Assembly (NCBI GenBank): GCA_003447515.1
Contig: DLZA01000085.1
Span: 1-9,589 of the forward strand
Direction of reading: 5' to 3'
DNA from: Paracoccaceae bacterium
GTDB lineage: Bacteria > Pseudomonadota > Alphaproteobacteria > Rhodobacterales > Rhodobacteraceae
Length of the DNA stretch: 9,589 nucleotides
Position numbers and translations under genes: made by a program. Within the stretch, counting starts at the first letter, position 1; the number at the start of each line of letters is the position of its first letter. Shown in pieces: positions 1 to 7,686 of the stretch. The notes under the pieces are model-generated. The model did not search any database and was not told the DNA's origin. It saw only the letters and a list, made by a program, of their open reading frames with translations.

Positions 1-234
1 GCGACATGTGCAGATTGGGAATTAGCGGGTGGATACACCACAGTTGATGGCGAACGTATTAAAGATGACGGCTTGCTAGAATCGTTTGATGTGGACATTG
101 CAGAAGCACAAGAATTAGTTATGACAGCCCGCTTAATGCTGGGTTGGGTCACAGAGGAGCAAATCGCCGAAGATGCTGCCACTAAAGAAGGTGATGGTAC
201 GGGTAGTGAAAACCATGAGGAAAGTGGGGCCTGA
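1..234 (+). CDS. nusA: Transcription termination/antitermination factor NusA, 3' end only
   Basis: This is the last 77 codons of a gene that begins outside the window; reading frame 1 is open from base 1 to the TGA at 232-234. NusA binds RNA polymerase and nascent RNA and modulates pausing, termination and antitermination. The visible part is the C-terminal region. It contains DWELAGGYTTVDGERIKDDG and then TARLMLGWV, which I recognise as the C-terminal repeat segment typical of rhodobacterial NusA, followed by an acidic Glu/Asp/Gly-rich tail of about 25 residues. The KH and S1 domains lie upstream, out of view. The position directly before ylxR and infB is the conserved nusA operon order. The identification rests on this sequence memory plus synteny. 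Confidence 0.9.
   Translation, partial: ATCADWELAGGYTTVDGERIKDDGLLESFDVDIAEAQELVMTARLMLGWVTEEQIAEDAATKEGDGTGSENHEESGA
217..224 (+). promoter_or_regulatory. Shine-Dalgarno-like GAGGAAAG before an ATG overlapping the nusA stop
   Basis: GAGGAAAG lies inside the last nusA codons, 9 bases before the ATG at 234-236, which overlaps the nusA TGA (TGATG). That ATG opens only an 18-codon frame ending at 288-290, not the ylxR frame. The site is a good ribosome binding site for the short frame but is too far (34 bases) from the TTG at 259 that starts the ylxR frame. It may deliver ribosomes to the junction by coupling; that is inference. Confidence 0.4.
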
Positions 235-258
235 TGCGTCAGGCTTCGAAATATAACT

Positions 259-915
259 TTGGGTCGCGCTGGACGAAAAAAACACATTAATGAGGCTACG
301 CGCCGCTGTATAGCGACGGGTAACACTCAGCCACGAGCTGAGCTCATTAGGTTTGTGTTATCTCCTGATAATTTAGTCACTCCAGATCTATCAGAGCGTT
401 TGCCCGGCCGCGGGATGTGGGTATCTGCTCAACGCTCAGCCATAGAAACTGCAATTGACAGAAAGCTGTTTTCAAGAGCAGCAAAAACTCAGGCCACTAT
501 CCCAAATGAATTGTTAAAATTAGTCGAAGATCTGTTAATGAAACGAGTTACTAACCTGATATCCCTTGCACGACGCGATGGGAGCGCTATTTGTGGTTTT
601 GAAAAAACCAAGAGCGCATTGATTTCTGGGAAAGCCGTTGTGTTGTTGCAGGCTCTGGACGGTTCAAAACCCCAAAAGGGCAAGCTTCGCCCCCCAGACG
701 GCGAAAATACCCATATTACTTGCTTAAAATCCACAGAATTGGGTTTGGCTTTTGGGCGTGACTATGTGATACATGCGGCGCTTGCAGCTGGTGGTTTAAC
801 CAGATCGGTTAAACACGATGTTGCAAGACTCTCTGGAATACGCAGTGAGAACGCCATAATAAAGGCAAAGCAGTCGGACGAAACCGGCGCTGAAAGGTTG
901 AAGACGAATGAGTGA
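259..915 (+). CDS. ylxR: YlxR (DUF448) RNA-binding protein with C-terminal L7Ae-like domain
   Basis: This is a 218-residue predicted cytoplasmic RNA-binding protein. The N-terminal YlxR/DUF448 domain spans about residues 10-85, with RRCIATG at 15-21, LIRFV at 29-33 and LPGRGMWV at 48-55. Residues from about 88 to 190 look like a ribosomal-protein L7Ae-type fold ([14 protein letters not shown] at 103-116, [15 protein letters not shown] at 141-155). This fusion is common in alphaproteobacteria, whereas Firmicutes carry the two parts as separate genes beside nusA. YlxR in Bacillus has been linked to RNase P RNA binding; the role here is inferred. The start is chosen as TTG at 259 because it is the only plausible start after the in-frame nusA stop, and it puts RRCIATG at the distance from Met that I recall for relatives. 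No good Shine-Dalgarno precedes it. The 3' end overlaps infB by 8 bp, which suggests translational coupling. Confidence 0.88.
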   Translation: MGRAGRKKHINEATRRCIATGNTQPRAELIRFVLSPDNLVTPDLSERLPGRGMWVSAQRSAIETAIDRKLFSRAAKTQATIPNELLKLVEDLLMKRVTNLISLARRDGSAICGFEKTKSALISGKAVVLLQALDGSKPQKGKLRPPDGENTHITCLKSTELGLAFGRDYVIHAALAAGGLTRSVKHDVARLSGIRSENAIIKAKQSDETGAERLKTNE

Positions 916-3385
916 CGACGACAAAAAGCCATTGGGACTGGGTGGTGGACGCCCTTCGACGAGTCGCGTGCGGCAGAGTTTTTCCCATGGGCGCACAAAG
1001 TCTGTTGTGGTTGAGAAAAAACGTAAGCGGGTGATAGTACCAAAAGCTGGGGCAGCTGGTGGCGCTAATGGTAAGCCGGGCGGCGGTTTGAACGCACCAG
1101 GCATTTCTGATGCTGAAATGGAGCGCCGTAAGAAGGCGCTGGCCGCTGCTGCTGCACAAGAAAACGAGCGCGCTGCGAAAGAAGCGAAAGAATCTGCACG
1201 GCGAGAATCAGAACGTGAAGAACGCCGTCGCGAGAAAGACGAAAAAGAACGTGAAGAACAAGAACGTGCTGACCGTCTAAAGGCCAAGGAAGACGCTGAA
1301 AAAGTGGTAGCCGTAGCCAAAACCACGCCAAAAGAAAAAACGGTTGAACCAGAAGTAATGGACCAAGCTGCTGCTGAAGCAGCCGCTGCGAAAGCGCCCA
1401 CAAAAGTAGCCAAGCGTGACGATAAGACAGTTCGTGTTGAAGACAAAAAACAGAATCGTACAAAAGGTGGAGATGATCGGCGACGGTCTGGTAAATTAAC
1501 CATTAATCAGGCTCTTTCCGGTCGGGATGGTGGGCGCCAACGCTCCATGGCTGCGATGAAACGTGCACAAGAGCGTGAACGGCGTAAGCAGATGGACGGT
1601 GGATCCAGCGAGCGCGAAAAGGTCGTACGCGACGTTCAAGTGCCAGAAGCGATAACAGTTCAAGAACTAGCTAACCGTATGGCAGAAAAAACTGCCGCCG
1701 TCGTTAAAGCATTAATGACAAACGGTATCATGGTAACGCAAAACCAAACCATTGATGCAGATACAGCTGAATTAATTGTAGAAGAATTTGGCCACAAAGT
1801 TGTTCGAGTATCAGATGCTGACGTGGAAGAAGCAATCGTAACAATCGACGACAAAGAAGAAGATCTAAAACCACGCGCACCTGTAATTACTATCATGGGG
1901 CATGTTGACCACGGCAAAACTTCGGTACTCGACGCAATTCGCAAAACTAATGTTGTGTCAGGCGAAGCAGGCGGTATTACGCAGCATATTGGGGCGTATC
2001 AAATTACGACAGAAGATGGCACGTTATTGTCTTTCTTAGATACACCCGGTCACGCAGCGTTTACATCTATGCGAGCTCGTGGTGCGCAAGTAACAGACAT
2101 TGTTGTATTGGTGGTTGCGGCTGATGACAGTGTCATGCCTCAAACTATTGAAGCAATTAACCACGCGCAGGCAGCAAAAGTGCCAATGATTGTAGCCATT
2201 AACAAAATGGATAAGCCAGGTGCTGACCCTGCCGCAGTACGTGCCGAGCTACTGCGCCACGAAGTAATTGTGGAGGCTATGTCTGGGGATGTACAAGACG
2301 TGGAAATGTCTGCTCTAAAGGGCGAAGGTTTCCCACAGCTGCTCGAAGCAATTGCTTTACAGTCTGAATTGTTAGAACTGAAAGCAAACCCTGATCGTAA
2401 CGCTGAGGGTGCTGTGATCGAAGCAAAGCTCGACGTTGGCCGTGGCCCTGTTGCGACAGTTTTAGTGCAGAATGGCACACTGCGCAAAGGCGATATCTTT
2501 GTGGTGGGAGAACAATGGGGTAAAGTCCGTGCATTGATAAACGATCAAGGTGACCGTGTTAACGAAGCTGGCCCATCTGTTCCAGTAGAAGTTCTGGGTT
2601 TGAATGGAGCACCAGAAGCCGGTGACGTTCTAAATGTAGTATCAAGCGAATCAGAAGCCCGCGAAATTGCAGATTACCGTATCAATGCAGCAAAGGACAA
2701 AAAAGCAGCCGCAGGTGCGGGTACAACACTTGACCAGCTGCTGGCCAAAGCTAAAGCTGATGAAAACGTTTCCGAATTACCGATCTTAGTGAAGGCAGAT
2801 GTACAAGGTTCGTCCGAAGCGATTGTTCAGGCCATGGAAAAAGTTGGTAATGATGAAGTACGCGTCCGCGTGCTGCATTCAGGGGTTGGTGCGATCACCG
2901 AAAGTGACGTGACACTGGCCGAAGCCTCTGGCGCGCCAATAATTGGTTTTAACGTTCGCGCCAATGCGCCTGCACGAAACTCTGCAAATCAAAAGGGTGT
3001 TGAGATCCGTTATTATTCCATCATTTACGATCTTGTGGACGATGTGAAAGCTGCTGCCTCTGGTCTACTGTCAGCAGAAATTAAAGAAACTTTCATTGGT
3101 TATGCATCAATTAAAGAAGTTTTCAAAATTTCTGGTACGGGCAAAATCGCTGGTTGTGAGGTTACTGAAGGGGTAGCTCGTCGTGATGCGGGTGTGCGCT
3201 TACTACGTGACAACGTAGTGATACACGAAGGTAAGCTAAAAACCCTAAAACGTTTCAAAGACGAAGTAAAAGAAGTTCAGGGGGGCCAGGAATGCGGCAT
3301 GGCATTCGAGAACTATGAAGACATCCGCGAAGGTGACGTAATCGAAATCTTTGAAACGGAAGAGATCGAACGCAAATTGGATTAA
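908..3385 (+). CDS. infB: Translation initiation factor IF-2
   Basis: This 825-residue GTPase brings initiator fMet-tRNA to the 30S subunit and promotes subunit joining. The N-terminus carries the alphaproteobacterial signature [21 protein letters not shown] near residues 21-41. It is followed by a long charged Ala/Glu/Lys/Arg-rich stretch (about 65-240), probably helical or coiled. An IF2_N domain lies at about 247-300. The G domain is complete: G1 GHVDHGKT at 331-338, GGITQHIG at 355-362, DTPGH at 378-382, NKMD at 432-435, and SALKGEG after it. The EF-Tu-like domain II follows, then the IF2-specific domain from about 622 ([17 protein letters not shown]) and the C-terminal fMet-tRNA-binding domain with GCEVTEG. 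Length and order are normal for the group. AAAGG at 893-897, 10 bases before the ATG, is a reasonable ribosome binding site, and the start overlaps the end of ylxR (ATGAGTGA). Confidence 0.98.
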   Translation: MSDDDKKPLGLGGGRPSTSRVRQSFSHGRTKSVVVEKKRKRVIVPKAGAAGGANGKPGGGLNAPGISDAEMERRKKALAAAAAQENERAAKEAKESARRESEREERRREKDEKEREEQERADRLKAKEDAEKVVAVAKTTPKEKTVEPEVMDQAAAEAAAAKAPTKVAKRDDKTVRVEDKKQNRTKGGDDRRRSGKLTINQALSGRDGGRQRSMAAMKRAQERERRKQMDGGSSEREKVVRDVQVPEAITVQELANRMAEKTAAVVKALMTNGIMVTQNQTIDADTAELIVEEFGHKVVRVSDADVEEAIVTIDDKEEDLKPRAPVITIMGHVDHGKTSVLDAIRKTNVVSGEAGGITQHIGAYQITTEDGTLLSFLDTPGHAAFTSMRARGAQVTDIVVLVVAADDSVMPQTIEAINHAQAAKVPMIVAINKMDKPGADPAAVRAELLRHEVIVEAMSGDVQDVEMSALKGEGFPQLLEAIALQSELLELKANPDRNAEGAVIEAKLDVGRGPVATVLVQNGTLRKGDIFVVGEQWGKVRALINDQGDRVNEAGPSVPVEVLGLNGAPEAGDVLNVVSSESEAREIADYRINAAKDKKAAAGAGTTLDQLLAKAKADENVSELPILVKADVQGSSEAIVQAMEKVGNDEVRVRVLHSGVGAITESDVTLAEASGAPIIGFNVRANAPARNSANQKGVEIRYYSIIYDLVDDVKAAASGLLSAEIKETFIGYASIKEVFKISGTGKIAGCEVTEGVARRDAGVRLLRDNVVIHEGKLKTLKRFKDEVKEVQGGQECGMAFENYEDIREGDVIEIFETEEIERKLD

Positions 3386-3406
3386 TCTAAACAATAAATT
3401 TAAATG

Positions 3407-3432
3407 GGCGTGCTTTTGAGTACGCCTTTTTT
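3407..3432 (+). terminator. Rho-independent terminator of the nusA-ylxR-infB operon
   Basis: The 7-bp stem GGCGTGC / GTACGCC (one G-T wobble) encloses the loop TTTTGA and is followed directly by six T residues. It starts 21 bases after the infB stop. This is a classic intrinsic terminator and separates the nusA-infB operon from hslV. Confidence 0.88.
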
Positions 3433-3474
3433 AATTACAACGTTACTTTAGGTGCTTTGATATAGAACATTGAG

Positions 3475-3502
3475 TTGGGACTTTAAATGCAACGCCTATG
3501 TT
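3475..3502 (+). promoter_or_regulatory. Possible sigma-70-type promoter for hslV
   Basis: TTGGGA (3475-3480) and TATGTT (3497-3502) are separated by 16 bases, just downstream of the infB terminator and upstream of hslV, where a promoter is expected. Each box matches the consensus only partly. I looked for a heat-shock sigma-32 type CTTGAA element and found no convincing one. The leader would be short, about 15-20 bases. Confidence 0.35.
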
Positions 3503-3512
3503 TTAAGAACAA

Positions 3513-3516
3513 AAGG
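3513..3516 (+). promoter_or_regulatory. Ribosome binding site of hslV
   Basis: AAGG lies 8 bases before the ATG at 3525. A TTG immediately upstream at 3522 is also in frame, but the spacing and the stronger codon favour the ATG. Confidence 0.6.
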
Positions 3517-3524
3517 TAGTTTTG

Positions 3525-4091
3525 ATGGCTAATGATAAATTTCCAGGATGGCACGGAACAACAATTGTTGGAGTGCGCAAAAACGATGAAGTCGTAATTG
3601 CGGGGGATGGACAAGTATCCCTTGGGCAAACTGTAATAAAAGGTACGGCACGAAAAGTACGGCGGATTTCGCCCGGTGGGCATGACGTCATTTGCGGTTT
3701 TGCAGGATCTACAGCAGACGCCTTTACGCTTTTGGAGCGATTGGAAGCGAAATTAGAAGCGTCTCCCGGGCAACTAACTAAAGCATCTGTTGAATTAGCC
3801 AAGGATTGGCGTACTGATAAGTATTTACGCAATTTAGAGGCAATGTTAATTGTCACAGATGGTGTCGATTTGTTGGTAATTACAGGTGCTGGTGACGTGC
3901 TACAACCCGAGAACAATGTAGCAGCAATTGGATCAGGTGGAAACTTTGCCTTAGCGGCCGCACGCGCATTGTCTGAAACAGATCAATCAGCAGAACAGAT
4001 AGCGCGACGAGCTTTGGAAATTGCAGCTGAAATTTGCGTTTACACAAATGGGAACATGACTGTAGAAAAAATTTCAAATAAAATTGAGTAA
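3525..4091 (+). CDS. hslV: ATP-dependent protease subunit HslV (ClpQ)
   Basis: HslV is the N-terminal-threonine peptidase that forms a double hexamer and degrades proteins fed to it by HslU in the cytoplasm. From the ATG at 3525 the protein has 188 residues. The sequence reads [11 protein letters not shown] and then TTIVGVRK, so the catalytic threonine is Thr12 and an 11-residue propeptide must be removed. Counted from Thr12, the family's catalytic Asp17 and Lys33 are present (Asp28 in [10 protein letters not shown] and Lys44 in ARKVRR). [36 protein letters not shown] and ICVYTN complete the family signature. Enterobacterial HslV has only the initiator Met before the threonine, whereas a short extension is common in alphaproteobacteria. 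The partner hslU follows after an unusually long gap of 222 bp. Confidence 0.97.
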   Translation: MANDKFPGWHGTTIVGVRKNDEVVIAGDGQVSLGQTVIKGTARKVRRISPGGHDVICGFAGSTADAFTLLERLEAKLEASPGQLTKASVELAKDWRTDKYLRNLEAMLIVTDGVDLLVITGAGDVLQPENNVAAIGSGGNFALAAARALSETDQSAEQIARRALEIAAEICVYTNGNMTVEKISNKIE

Positions 4092-4165
4092 GATTAATCT
4101 GTGAGCAGCCACCAAAATTAGAAATAAATAGAATATTTGCATAGTTTATTACTTTTTTGGAAAAA

Positions 4166-4306
4166 ATGCGTGTTATTTGTTTGTTTGATCGAGCGTCGGG
4201 TACTCCTGATCAATGCAAGCTAGGATTTTTTCAGTTTTGGCTTTTCAACACAACACAAGATTACTCAGGTAACGAAATAATGCCCCAGCGGCAGCTAAAA
4301 AATTGA
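4166..4306 (+). CDS. Possible 46-residue small protein or leader ORF upstream of hslU
   Basis: An ATG at 4166 opens 46 codons ending in TGA at 4304-4306, seven bases before the hslU ATG. The stop codon overlaps the hslU Shine-Dalgarno (TGAGG), a geometry that would suit translational coupling. Its own ribosome binding site is weak: GGA at 4159-4161, 4 bases before the ATG. The peptide starts [20 protein letters not shown], has two cysteines and five phenylalanines, and shows no obvious membrane segment. I do not recognise it. A frame of this length can arise by chance in DNA of this composition, so it may not be coding. Confidence 0.25.
   Translation: MRVICLFDRASGTPDQCKLGFFQFWLFNTTQDYSGNEIMPQRQLKN
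4185..4213 (+). repeat. Interrupted inverted repeat in the hslV-hslU gap
   Basis: TTGATC (4185-4190) pairs with GATCAA (4208-4213), and the adjacent GAG (4191-4193) can pair with CTC (4203-4205) across a two-base CT bulge, leaving a 9-base loop. No T-run follows directly, as a terminator would need; the nearest one begins about 12 bases later. It could be an mRNA processing or stability hairpin, or an operator. Confidence 0.4.
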
Positions 4307-4308
4307 GG
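4305..4308 (+). promoter_or_regulatory. Ribosome binding site of hslU
   Basis: GAGG sits 5 bases before the hslU ATG at 4314. The G and A of the 46-codon frame's TGA stop are part of this site. Confidence 0.7.
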
Positions 4309-4313
4309 CTTCA

Positions 4314-5621
4314 ATGACTGATTTAACTCCACGTGAAATAGTGTCTGAACTGGATCGCTTTATTATCGGACAACGTGATGCGAAACGTGCAGTGGCAGTG
4401 GCACTACGCAATCGTTGGCGGCGAAAGCAATTAAGTAGCGATTTGAAAGACGAGGTGTACCCAAAAAATATTCTTATGATTGGTCCAACAGGTGTGGGTA
4501 AAACTGAAATATCAAGACGTTTAGCAAAACTGGCAAATGCTCCGTTTTTAAAAGTTGAGGCAACAAAATTTACAGAGGTCGGTTATGTGGGCCGCGACGT
4601 AGAACAGATTGTTCGCGATCTAGTAGATAGCGCTATTGTAATGATACGTGAATTAAAACGTGAGCAGGTTAAAGCAAACGCACATGGTGCAGCTGAAGAG
4701 CGCGTTCTAGATGCACTAACTGGCGAAGACAGTAGAGAACAGACACGAGAGTTATTTCGTAAAAAACTGCGCGATGGATTGCTTGACGATAAAGAGATTG
4801 AATTGGATTTAGCGGACACATCCAACCCTATGCAAATGTTTGAGATACCTGGGCAGCCCAATGGTAATCAAGGTATGATGAATATTGGAGATATTTTTGG
4901 AAAGGCGTTTTCAGGGCGAACTTCGCGACGCAAATTAACTGTCGCAGAAAGTTACAAAGTATTGATTGAAGAAGAAGCAGATAAACTGGTAGATCAAGAA
5001 ACTGTAACACAAGAGGCCGTTGCAGCGGTTGAAGAAAACGGAATCGTTTTTCTAGATGAGATTGATAAAGTTTGTGTTCGTGCTGATGCGCGCGGGGCTG
5101 ATGTGTCACGCGAAGGTGTACAACGAGATTTATTACCTCTTATTGAGGGGACAACTGTTTCAACAAAGCATGGGCCTGTAAAAACAGACCATATTCTGTT
5201 CATAGCCTCTGGTGCATTTCATATCGCAAAGCCATCTGATTTGTTGCCAGAACTGCAAGGGCGGCTACCAATCCGTGTAGAATTACGAGCTCTTACAGAA
5301 GAGGACTTCGTACGGATCTTAACTGAGACAGACAATGCACTTACGAGGCAATATGCAGCACTTATGGCTACCGAAGAAGTCGAAGTTTCATTTTCAGTAG
5401 ATGGTATCGATGCAATCGCACGAATTGCAGCTGAGGTGAATGCAAGTGTCGAGAATATCGGGGCACGACGCCTCTATACAATTATAGAAAGAGTGTTTGA
5501 CGAGCTTGGGTTTGTAGCACCTGATCAAAGTGGATCATCCGTTATTATAAACGCAAAGTATGTAGAAGAACATTTGGGCGAATTAGCGCGAAGTACAGAT
5601 GTGAGTCGGTATGTTTTATAA
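4314..5621 (+). CDS. hslU: ATP-dependent protease ATPase subunit HslU (ClpY)
   Basis: HslU is the AAA+ unfoldase hexamer that recognises, unfolds and threads substrates into HslV. The protein has 435 residues, the normal family length. The N-terminus [16 protein letters not shown] is typical. Walker A GPTGVGKT is at 57-64, the substrate-gripping pore loop GYVG at 90-93, and Walker B FLDEIDK at 246-252. Between them lies the charged intermediate (I) domain, about 110-240, the least conserved part. The C-terminal part has [15 protein letters not shown] and the sensor-2 segment [15 protein letters not shown]. The end DVSRYVL corresponds to the conserved tail that docks into HslV pockets (DLSRFIL in E. 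coli). All key residues are present, so a functional partner of the upstream HslV is expected. Confidence 0.98.
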   Translation: MTDLTPREIVSELDRFIIGQRDAKRAVAVALRNRWRRKQLSSDLKDEVYPKNILMIGPTGVGKTEISRRLAKLANAPFLKVEATKFTEVGYVGRDVEQIVRDLVDSAIVMIRELKREQVKANAHGAAEERVLDALTGEDSREQTRELFRKKLRDGLLDDKEIELDLADTSNPMQMFEIPGQPNGNQGMMNIGDIFGKAFSGRTSRRKLTVAESYKVLIEEEADKLVDQETVTQEAVAAVEENGIVFLDEIDKVCVRADARGADVSREGVQRDLLPLIEGTTVSTKHGPVKTDHILFIASGAFHIAKPSDLLPELQGRLPIRVELRALTEEDFVRILTETDNALTRQYAALMATEEVEVSFSVDGIDAIARIAAEVNASVENIGARRLYTIIERVFDELGFVAPDQSGSSVIINAKYVEEHLGELARSTDVSRYVL

Positions 5622-5671
5622 GGGATCCAAGGCTCTCTCTATCAATTACTCTGAAATATTTCCTCTAAAAG

Positions 5672-5699
5672 TATGAATATAATGATCATAGTTTTTTTT
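5672..5699 (+). terminator. Weak terminator-like hairpin after hslU
   Basis: TATGA (5672-5676) and TCATA (5686-5690) can form a 5-bp AT-rich stem with a 9-base loop, followed after one G by eight T residues. The stem is short and almost all A-T, so it would be a poor terminator. It also overlaps a perfect TATAAT, so the two readings compete. Confidence 0.25.
5678..5683 (+). promoter_or_regulatory. Possible -10 box for the MFS gene
   Basis: A perfect TATAAT lies 30 bases before the ATG of the transporter gene, in the gap after hslU. I see no good -35 box at 16-18 bases; CTGAAA at 5651-5656 is too far. A transcript would start near 5690 and have a leader of about 25 bases. Confidence 0.3.
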
Positions 5700-5713
5700 G
5701 TTTCTGATGCGAC

Positions 5714-6946
5714 ATGGGCTTAATTTTTTTCATCCGTGAGAATGCTCGATGGCTTGCAGCAGGAATGTTATTAACTTTTATTTCCAGTTTTGGGCAAACG
5801 TACTTCATATCAATTTTTGCTAGTGAAATACAGGCTGAGTTTGATTTAAGTCATGGAGAATGGGGAAGTCTTTACTTCTTTGGGACTATGGCATCTGGCT
5901 TTTTAATGATTTGGGCCGGAGGAATGGCGGATCATTTTAGGATGCGCACGCTGGCAATTGTAGTAATCCTCACATTAATGATGGTGTGTCTAATCATGAG
6001 CACAGTGACATCTTGGTGGATGCTGGTTTTTGTAATTTTTGGATTGCGATTTACAGGACAAGGAATGACAAGTCATATCGCCGTAGTTGCAATGGCACGA
6101 TGGTATGTGAAGTCACGAGGCAAAGCGCTATCTGTTGCTGGAATAGGCTATTCAACAGGTGAAGCTATTTTACCAATGCTGTTCGTTGGATTGCTGGCAA
6201 GCGGATCTTGGCGTAATCTTTGGGTGGTTGTTGCAATCATTGCTGGGTTGTCGATCCCAATTTTTATGTGGTTGTTAAAGCAAGAACGCATTCCATCTTT
6301 AATATCAAAAAGGAATGATGCACTAGGCATGAATGGACTGCATTGGACACGAATGGATGTAATCAAAGACTGGCGGTTTTGGGGGTTGATTCCAGTAATT
6401 ACAGTCACATCTATTTTTGGCACAGCGCTTTTTTTCCAGCAGGTCCATTTAGCAAATATAAAAGATTTGGCACATCAAGATATCGTTCAATTGTTTCCCG
6501 TTTACACAATCACGACAGCCATTGCTGCAATAATTAGTGGGCTAGCAATTGATCGCTGGGGCGCCGTACAATTGCTACCACTCATTCCCATTCCCATGGC
6601 TGCTGGATTTATTGTGATGGGACAAACCGATAGTAAAGGTTTGATGGCTATTGGTTTCATGTTAGTTGGACTAACAGGTGGGATGTATGGTACAGTACAA
6701 GGTGCGTTTTGGGCTGAAGTTTACGGCACGCGTTTTATTGGTGCCATAAAAGCATTGGCAACTTCTTTAATGGTAATTGGCTCTGCTATTGGGCCTGCGC
6801 TCACAGGCTGGGGCATTGATGCAGGCATAACATTTCCACAACAGATGACTTGGTATGCGGTATATATGTTGATTATTGCAACGTGGAGCATATTTGTCGT
6901 GACGTGTATTTGGCAGAATTTAAAAACTAATAACGCTTCCGCCTGA
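5714..6946 (+). CDS. Major facilitator superfamily (MFS) transporter
   Basis: This 410-residue inner-membrane secondary transporter has about 12 hydrophobic segments in two halves. Segments 1-6 fall within about residues 10-190 and 7-12 within about 220-400, separated by a polar loop (191-219). The MFS motif A is visible as GGMADHFRMR at 69-78 and in degenerate form in the second half as GLAIDRWGA at 276-284. Other cues are ARWYVKSRGKALS at 128-140 and FWAEVYGTRFIGAIKAL at 332-348. The overall pattern resembles oxalate/formate- or monocarboxylate-type MFS carriers, but the substrate cannot be read from the sequence. The ATG at 5714 is the only start after an in-frame stop at 5705, and no clear Shine-Dalgarno precedes it. 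The 3' end overlaps the minus-strand smr gene by 20 bp. The gene is not expected in this syntenic block and looks like a lineage-specific insertion. Confidence 0.92.
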   Translation: MGLIFFIRENARWLAAGMLLTFISSFGQTYFISIFASEIQAEFDLSHGEWGSLYFFGTMASGFLMIWAGGMADHFRMRTLAIVVILTLMMVCLIMSTVTSWWMLVFVIFGLRFTGQGMTSHIAVVAMARWYVKSRGKALSVAGIGYSTGEAILPMLFVGLLASGSWRNLWVVVAIIAGLSIPIFMWLLKQERIPSLISKRNDALGMNGLHWTRMDVIKDWRFWGLIPVITVTSIFGTALFFQQVHLANIKDLAHQDIVQLFPVYTITTAIAAIISGLAIDRWGAVQLLPLIPIPMAAGFIVMGQTDSKGLMAIGFMLVGLTGGMYGTVQGAFWAEVYGTRFIGAIKALATSLMVIGSAIGPALTGWGIDAGITFPQQMTWYAVYMLIIATWSIFVVTCIWQNLKTNNASA

Positions 6947-7511
6947 GGTAGACATAATACGCCCCACTACCACCGTGTTTGCCGTGAGCTTGCGTTACTT
7001 GCAGCACTGCATCTGATTGCTTCAGCCACTCTGGAACACCCGAACGAAGGATACCTGATCGTACGCGACCAAACTCATCTACGGTTTCTTTGTTACCTTT
7101 ACCTGTAATGATCAAAAGAAGTCGATTACCGCTGCGATTTGCATTTTTTATGAAAATTTGCAACTGACTTCGAGCCTGATCAGCCGTAAATCCATGGAGA
7201 TCAAGTGTTGCGTCAATTTCAAGCTGGCCCTTCAATAACCGTTGGAAACTGCGACGATCCATATTGGGCGAGGTTTGACTAGGACGAGATGTTAAACTTA
7301 ACGGTGCATGTATTGCTGGTTTTACTTTAACCTTTGTACCAATCTTAAAGGGCTTAATTTCTAGAGGTGTTTCTGTTTTAATTGCTTTAGTTCGTTTAAT
7401 TTTAGTCGCAATTATCAAAGGTGGCATTGCTTCAATTGTTTCCACCTGTTTGATAACTTTGTTCCACAATTCTTGCTCATTTTCCGTAAGCGAACGTTTA
7501 CTGCGGGTCAT
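6927..7511 (-). CDS. Smr-domain protein (small MutS-related, possible endonuclease)
   Basis: This 194-residue protein has a polar, Lys/Thr-rich N-terminal half and a C-terminal Smr domain at about 100-190. Signature motifs are LDLHG at 103-107, TGKG at 136-139 and HGGSGAYYVYLRR at 179-191. Smr domains in some proteins have nicking or RNA-cleaving nuclease activity; stand-alone proteobacterial members are poorly characterised. DRRSFQRLLKGQLEIDA before the domain is usual for the alphaproteobacterial form. The start at 7511 (ATG) gives MTRSKRSLTENEQELW, consistent with relatives as I remember them. Its Shine-Dalgarno is weak (GAAAG about 8 bases upstream). The last codons overlap the MFS gene on the opposite strand. 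Confidence 0.92.
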   Translation of the reverse strand: MTRSKRSLTENEQELWNKVIKQVETIEAMPPLIIATKIKRTKAIKTETPLEIKPFKIGTKVKVKPAIHAPLSLTSRPSQTSPNMDRRSFQRLLKGQLEIDATLDLHGFTADQARSQLQIFIKNANRSGNRLLLIITGKGNKETVDEFGRVRSGILRSGVPEWLKQSDAVLQVTQAHGKHGGSGAYYVYLRRKRY

Positions 7512-7513
7512 GG

Positions 7514-7541
7514 TTCAACTTTCAAAAAATATATGTTGAAA
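7514..7541 (-). repeat. Inverted repeats next to the smr start codon
   Basis: TTCAAC (7514-7519) can pair with GTTGAA (7535-7540), and alternatively TTTCAA (7520-7525) with TTGAAA (7536-7541). In the smr mRNA the first pairing ends two bases before the ATG and would cover the weak ribosome binding site. The stems are only 6 bp and mainly A-T, so stability is low. Confidence 0.35.
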
Positions 7542-7668
7542 CACAATTTTTAAACAAATAATCATGCGGAAGCCATTATTAATTGCTCCCAAAAAACAAC
7601 AAAAATCTTCGCTTAAATATAATAGCACCCGTCCATAAATTATAAATAAACCCAGATTTTATCATCAT

Positions 7669-7686
7669 CAAAACTACCTAGTTTTG
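7669..7686. repeat. 8-bp inverted repeat with 2-base centre
   Basis: CAAAACTA and TAGTTTTG flank a central CC, giving an 18-bp near-perfect palindrome. It lies 58 bases after the Tim44-like stop on the minus strand and about 160 bases before smr. As RNA it would be a hairpin with a 4-base loop. No separate T-run follows on the minus strand, so it may be a weak terminator or a protein-binding palindrome. Confidence 0.5.

Larger units (their letters stand above)
4092..4313 (+). other. Long hslV-hslU intergenic region (222 bp)
   Basis: The region between the two protease-subunit genes is AT-rich and contains no recognised gene. It holds a run of poly-T and poly-A near 4153-4166, an interrupted hairpin at 4185-4213, a possible 46-codon frame at 4166-4306, and the hslU ribosome binding site at 4305-4308. 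I see no clear intrinsic terminator with a stem followed directly by T residues, so read-through from hslV to hslU is likely. Confidence 0.7.

Noticed and set aside
796..1503. A 235-codon minus-strand open frame opposite ylxR/infB, rich in Ser, Arg and Ala.
   Set aside because: It is the mirror of the low-complexity Lys/Glu/Ala codons of the IF-2 N-terminus; there is no family resemblance or ribosome binding site, and infB is certain.
3522..3524. TTG as an alternative hslV start one codon upstream of the ATG.
   Set aside because: The ATG at 3525 has good spacing from AAGG and is the better codon; the difference is one residue of a propeptide that is removed.
3683..3690. A second TGACGTCA copy, inside hslV.
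   Set aside because: It lies within conserved coding sequence, and one extra 8-mer in 9.6 kb is compatible with chance.
7579..7668. A 29-codon minus-strand frame in the gap between the Tim44-like and smr genes, with a hydrophobic Phe/Leu-rich end.
   Set aside because: It is too short to support without conservation, has no convincing Shine-Dalgarno, and lies in AT-rich DNA where such frames arise easily.
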